From Streptomyces mirabilis (GTDB lineage: Bacteria; Actinomycetota; Actinomycetes; Streptomycetales; Streptomycetaceae), in contig NZ_JBCJKP010000001.1 in the NCBI RefSeq assembly GCF_039503195.1, positions 1,922,001 through 1,986,000 on the forward strand: a stretch of DNA of 64,000 nucleotides. Reading direction: 5' to 3'. Both the position numbers and the translations under genes were made by a program. Below, in pieces: positions 61,531 to 64,000 of the stretch. The first letter of the stretch is position 1; each line of letters starts with the position of its first letter. The notes under the pieces are model-generated. The model was not told where the DNA came from, ran no database searches, and saw only the letters and a list, made by a program, of their open reading frames with translations.

Positions 61531-62049
61531 TCAGACCTTGCGAGGAACCTCGGGCGTCAGGTCGATCTCGTCGTCGGCGTGTTCGAAGAAGTCGTCGACC
61601 AGCCGATGGCACAGCGTGGCGAGCTGCTCCAGGTCTTGCGGTGACCAGTCCGCCAACGCCACCGACATGCCTCGGCAGCTCGCCTCCCGCACGCGGTCGA
61701 CCGCGTCCCGGCCGGCCGGCGTGAGCTCGATGCGCTGGGCCCGGCGGTCGTTCGGGTCCGGGACGCGCGTCAGATAGCCGGTCTTCTCCAGCTGCTGCAC
61801 CTGCCGGGTCACGTGGGACGCCTCGACGGACAGCAGATTCGCCAGCTCACTGGGCCGCAGCGAGCCGGAGTCGGCGACCTGCCGCAGCAGCGCCACGGCG
61901 GCCCGGTCCAGCGGCAGCCCGGCCATCGCCATGAGGCGCTCATGCTGACGAACCCTGCTGGTCAGATACGAGATACGGGTGAGCGCACGCTCGATCTCGG
62001 CCACGTCCGTCAACGCGGGATCGGCTCCTGTGGGCGGTGGTGTCGACAT
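61531..62049 (-). CDS. MarR-family transcriptional regulator
   Basis: A 172-residue regulator with the winged helix LDRAAVALLRQVADSGSLRP, SELANLLSVEASHVTRQVQQ, LEKTGYLTRVPDPNDRRAQR and IELTPAGRDAVDR. The DPNDRR wing is typical. Dimer helices flank it. ATG 62049. An inverted repeat lies just upstream, consistent with autorepression. Same direction as the upstream SDR gene, 84 bases apart. Confidence 0.93.
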   Translation of the reverse strand: MSTPPPTGADPALTDVAEIERALTRISYLTSRVRQHERLMAMAGLPLDRAAVALLRQVADSGSLRPSELANLLSVEASHVTRQVQQLEKTGYLTRVPDPNDRRAQRIELTPAGRDAVDRVREASCRGMSVALADWSPQDLEQLATLCHRLVDDFFEHADDEIDLTPEVPRKV

Positions 62050-62069
62050 GGGACGACTCTAACCTCTAC

Positions 62070-62086
62070 TTGCATAAGTTAAGCAA
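62070..62086. promoter_or_regulatory. Candidate MarR operator
   Basis: TTGCATAAGTTAAGCAA (62070-62086) is an inverted repeat with TTGC/GCAA arms and an AT-rich centre, unusual in this GC-rich genome. It lies 20 bases before the marR start codon. MarR dimers commonly bind such sites. Confidence 0.6.
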
Positions 62087-62133
62087 TATCGAGTGGGGCC
62101 GGAACGTCGTGCGGGCTGCTCGGGCCCCGCCCC

Positions 62134-62799
62134 TCAGGAGTCGAGGTCGTCGGCGAAGTGCCGGTAGCCGTGCCGGTCCTGGTGGATGTTCCAGATGGTC
62201 TCCGCGAGCACGGCGGGGTCCTTCCTGGGGTGTCCGGGGCTGATCGCGCCGGGGATGACGAGTTGCGCGACGTGGATGCCCTCGTCGGCGAGCGCGCCGT
62301 GCAACAGGTGTCCGTAGGCGCTCTCGGCGGCGAAGGCGAGGGAGGTGCCGGCCCGGTCGGGGTGGGGTACCGCGGCGGTGCCGCCGTTGACGAAGAGGAT
62401 GGTGCCGCGGCCGAGGGCACGCATGCCGGGCAGCACCTGGTGCACGGCGGCGACGGGGCCGTACACCGAGAACTCGATCGGGCCCACGAGGTCGGCGGGG
62501 GTGGTTTCCAGGACCGGCCGCATGAACTCCCGTTGCGGGACCGGGCTGTACTGCATGACCTCGATGGGCCCCAGCGTCGCGGTCGCCGCGTCCAGCGCCG
62601 CTTCGAGGGCCTTCGGGTCGCGTACGTCGGCCGCGAAACCCCGCACCGTCAGGCCCTCGCCCGCCAGCTCGGCGGAGAGGGTCTGCGCCCGCTCCGTGGT
62701 GTGGGTGATGAGGGCGACGTCGAACCCCTCGCGGCCGAACCGCCGTGCGACGGCGACTCCGAGGCCGGGTCCGGCTCCGATGATGGCGATGGTGGTCAT
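62134..62799 (-). CDS. SDR-family NAD(P)-dependent protein, atypical catalytic site
   Basis: A 221-residue Rossmann-fold protein. The nucleotide motif is IAIIGAGPGLGVAVARRFGR; strand 2 VALITHTTERAQTLSAELAG; and FAADVRDPKALEAALDAATA the usual Asp-Val. The catalytic Ser-Tyr-x-x-x-Lys is not found: the segment expected to hold it reads NGGTAAVPHPDRAGTSLAFA then AESAYGHLLHGALADEG, without YxxxK. It may be a non-catalytic or redox-sensing member. ATG 62799. Upstream of marR in the same direction. Confidence 0.85.
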   Translation of the reverse strand: MTTIAIIGAGPGLGVAVARRFGREGFDVALITHTTERAQTLSAELAGEGLTVRGFAADVRDPKALEAALDAATATLGPIEVMQYSPVPQREFMRPVLETTPADLVGPIEFSVYGPVAAVHQVLPGMRALGRGTILFVNGGTAAVPHPDRAGTSLAFAAESAYGHLLHGALADEGIHVAQLVIPGAISPGHPRKDPAVLAETIWNIHQDRHGYRHFADDLDS

Positions 62800-62873
62800 G
62801 GTCTTCCTTGGGGCCTCGGGGGAGCAGCCTACGAGGGGCAGCATGCCCCCAGTGGGCCTCCGCTGCTCGTCGT

Positions 62874-62960
62874 TCACGGCGCGACGACGTACCGCCCCTG
62901 CGCGATCAGCCACGCGAGTGCCACCTGCGCCGGGGTGACCCCGGCCCGCCGACGACGGAC
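62874..62960 (-). pseudogene. Aldo/keto reductase C-terminal fragment
   Basis: The minus strand reads RRRAGVTPAQVALAWLIAQG then RYVVAP and stops at 62874. VTPAQVALAWL-AQG is the conserved helix of aldo/keto reductases just before the cofactor-binding end. The rest of the enzyme is absent on both sides. Confidence 0.55.
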
Positions 62961-63088
62961 GTCGCGTGGCGGACGGCCCCCACGCCGCGGGGAATCACCG
63001 TGTGCCTCATGCTGTTCTGCGGCTGAGCGCGCATGACAGGTCGCGCGGGCCCGTGACAGTCCTTGACACCAGACCCAGGAGGCCGACC

Positions 63089-63496
63089 GTGTACGGCGAC
63101 CCGGCAACGATCCGCAAGATCCTCACCGAACTCGGCGACACCTGGGCGATCGTGGGCCTCTCGTCCAACGAGCGGCGCGCGGCGTACGGAGTCGCCGACG
63201 TTCTCCAGCGTTACGGCAAGCGGATCGTCCCCGTGCACCCGAAGGCGGAGACCGTTCACGGCGAGAAGGGCTACCCGTCGCTGGACGCGATCCCGTTCGA
63301 CGTCGATGTCGTCGACGTCTTCGTCAACAGCGACCTCGCGGGGACCGTGGCCGACGAAGCCGCCGCCGTCGGTGCCAAGGCCGTCTGGTTCCAGCTCGGA
63401 GTCGTCGACGAGGGCGCGTACGGCCGTACCCGCGCCGCCGGACTCGACATGGTCATGGACCGCTGCCCCGCCATCGAGATCCCGCGCCTCGGCTGA
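63089..63496 (+). CDS. CoA-binding domain protein (YccU-like)
   Basis: A 135-residue Rossmann-like protein: YGDPATIRKILTELGDTWAI, VGLSSNERRAAYGVADVLQR, YGKRIVPVHPKAETVHGEKG, then DVVDVFVNSDLAGTVADEAA and KAVWFQLGVVDEGAY. The closing MVMDRCPAIEI is typical of the YccU/CoA-binding family. Role uncertain. GTG start 63089 is chosen because CAGGAGG lies six bases upstream. Confidence 0.9.
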   Translation: MYGDPATIRKILTELGDTWAIVGLSSNERRAAYGVADVLQRYGKRIVPVHPKAETVHGEKGYPSLDAIPFDVDVVDVFVNSDLAGTVADEAAAVGAKAVWFQLGVVDEGAYGRTRAAGLDMVMDRCPAIEIPRLG

Positions 63497-63570
63497 GCGG
63501 CGTCCGCACGGCAAGCCGGTTCGGGCAAACCTGGTTGACGGCCGGTGGTGGGGATCGGTTTGCTGCTCCG

Positions 63571-64000
63571 GTGTCCACACTCACCTTTCAGCAGGCGGAC
63601 GACGAGGCCGGTCTCAAGGACTGGCAGTACGTCCACAATGTCATCGTGCCACCCGCCGCCATGTCGCTCGACGAGGTCCGTGAGCGGTCCGGGCGCAACC
63701 ACCTGGAGGTCGTGTACCTCGGCGACGTCCTGGTGGGCTGCTCGACCGTGCGTCCGCCCAAGGACGGCGGCTCGACGGCCACGGTGATCGCCCGGGTCCT
63801 GTCCGGACACCGTCGGCAGGGGTTCGGTGAGGAGCTCTACGAGCGCGGGCTGAAGCAGGCGCGGGCGCTGGGCGCGGACGTGATCGAGACGGTCGTCCTG
63901 GCGTCCAACGAGGACGGGCTGCGGTTCGCCGTGCAGCGCGGGTTCGTCGAGATCGAGCGGTATGTGCTGCCGGGCGAAACGGCCGAGTGGGTCGACCTGC
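63571..64000 (+). CDS. GNAT-family N-acetyltransferase, partial at window end
   Basis: GTG 63571 opens a frame that runs off the window. VSTLTFQQADDEAGLKDWQY starts it. The GNAT core is LEVVYLGDVLVGCSTVRPPK, IARVLSGHRRQGFGEELYER (acetyl-CoA loop RRQGFG) and ETVVLASNEDGLRFAVQRGF. At least 143 residues; larger actinomycete members carry a second GNAT domain downstream, which cannot be checked here. Confidence 0.85.
   Translation, partial: MSTLTFQQADDEAGLKDWQYVHNVIVPPAAMSLDEVRERSGRNHLEVVYLGDVLVGCSTVRPPKDGGSTATVIARVLSGHRRQGFGEELYERGLKQARALGADVIETVVLASNEDGLRFAVQRGFVEIERYVLPGETAEWVDL

Noticed and set aside
1..64000. tRNA or rRNA genes
   Set aside because: No cloverleaf-type sequence with a T-arm consensus or rRNA-like block was seen while reading the intergenic regions.

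Overview
The window is a piece of a high-GC actinomycete chromosome, almost certainly Streptomyces. Supporting signs are GC-rich third positions throughout, frequent GTG and TTG starts behind GGAGG-type ribosome sites, many four-base ATGA/GTGA gene overlaps, a MatB-like deacetylase/glycosyltransferase, an ECF41 sigma factor with the WLPEP linker, an F420-type luciferase-like oxidoreductase and a candidate PhoP box before phoD. I see no rRNA, tRNA, CRISPR array, complete prophage or complete insertion sequence.

Layout. 0-1.5 kb: end of the biotin operon (bioA partial, bioD). 1.5-5.1 kb: a frame-broken LuxR-type regulator, a truncated secreted lipase, a methyltransferase and a toxin-antitoxin pair with a degenerate Fic motif. 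5.2-13.7 kb: a MacB/FtsX-type ABC exporter, an F420-type oxidoreductase, an acetyltransferase, two translationally coupled CNNM/CorC membrane proteins and an SGNH hydrolase. 13.7-17.1 kb: two secreted proteins (a TagC-like beta-propeller and an S53 peptidase) around more than 1 kb with no intact gene. 17.5-21.0 kb: a MatAB-like exopolysaccharide pair. 21.0-24.9 kb: a decayed accessory patch holding an IS5-type transposase stub, remnants of DUF1877, DUF4253 and a tyrosine recombinase, and intact VOC, DUF4326 and duplicated membrane-protein genes. 25.0-28.6 kb: a membrane protein followed by a self-contained ferredoxin, ferredoxin reductase and cytochrome P450 cassette.

28.6-64 kb is mostly conserved core: purB, mug, an ABC exporter with a divergent two-component system, a ROK regulator, a GntR regulator, ECF41 sigma beside a hydrolase, a divergent EamA/MocR pair, phoD, an ACT-GNAT acetyltransferase, a transsulfuration enzyme with a divergent Lrp, a DUF885 protein, an MBL-fold enzyme with divergent LysR, a rhodanese with divergent Lrp, sbcDC, YigZ, an APC permease, a SixA phosphatase coupled to a cysteinyl-tRNA-synthetase-like protein, a MarR/SDR pair, a CoA-binding protein and a partial acetyltransferase. 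At 60.7-61.3 kb lies a mosaic pseudogene with a response-regulator head, an inverted acyl-CoA dehydrogenase piece and a deleted acyl-CoA dehydrogenase body.

The least explained items are the Fic-like toxin with its two-site palindromic operator, the tandem membrane paralogues at 22.5-23.9 kb, the catalytic-core-less CysRS-like protein, the short-period tandem repeats that extend into coding ends, and the EamA gene whose frame runs on across a convergent gene. I found no large novel multi-gene defence or biosynthetic system; the window is mainly core genome with scattered genomic decay.
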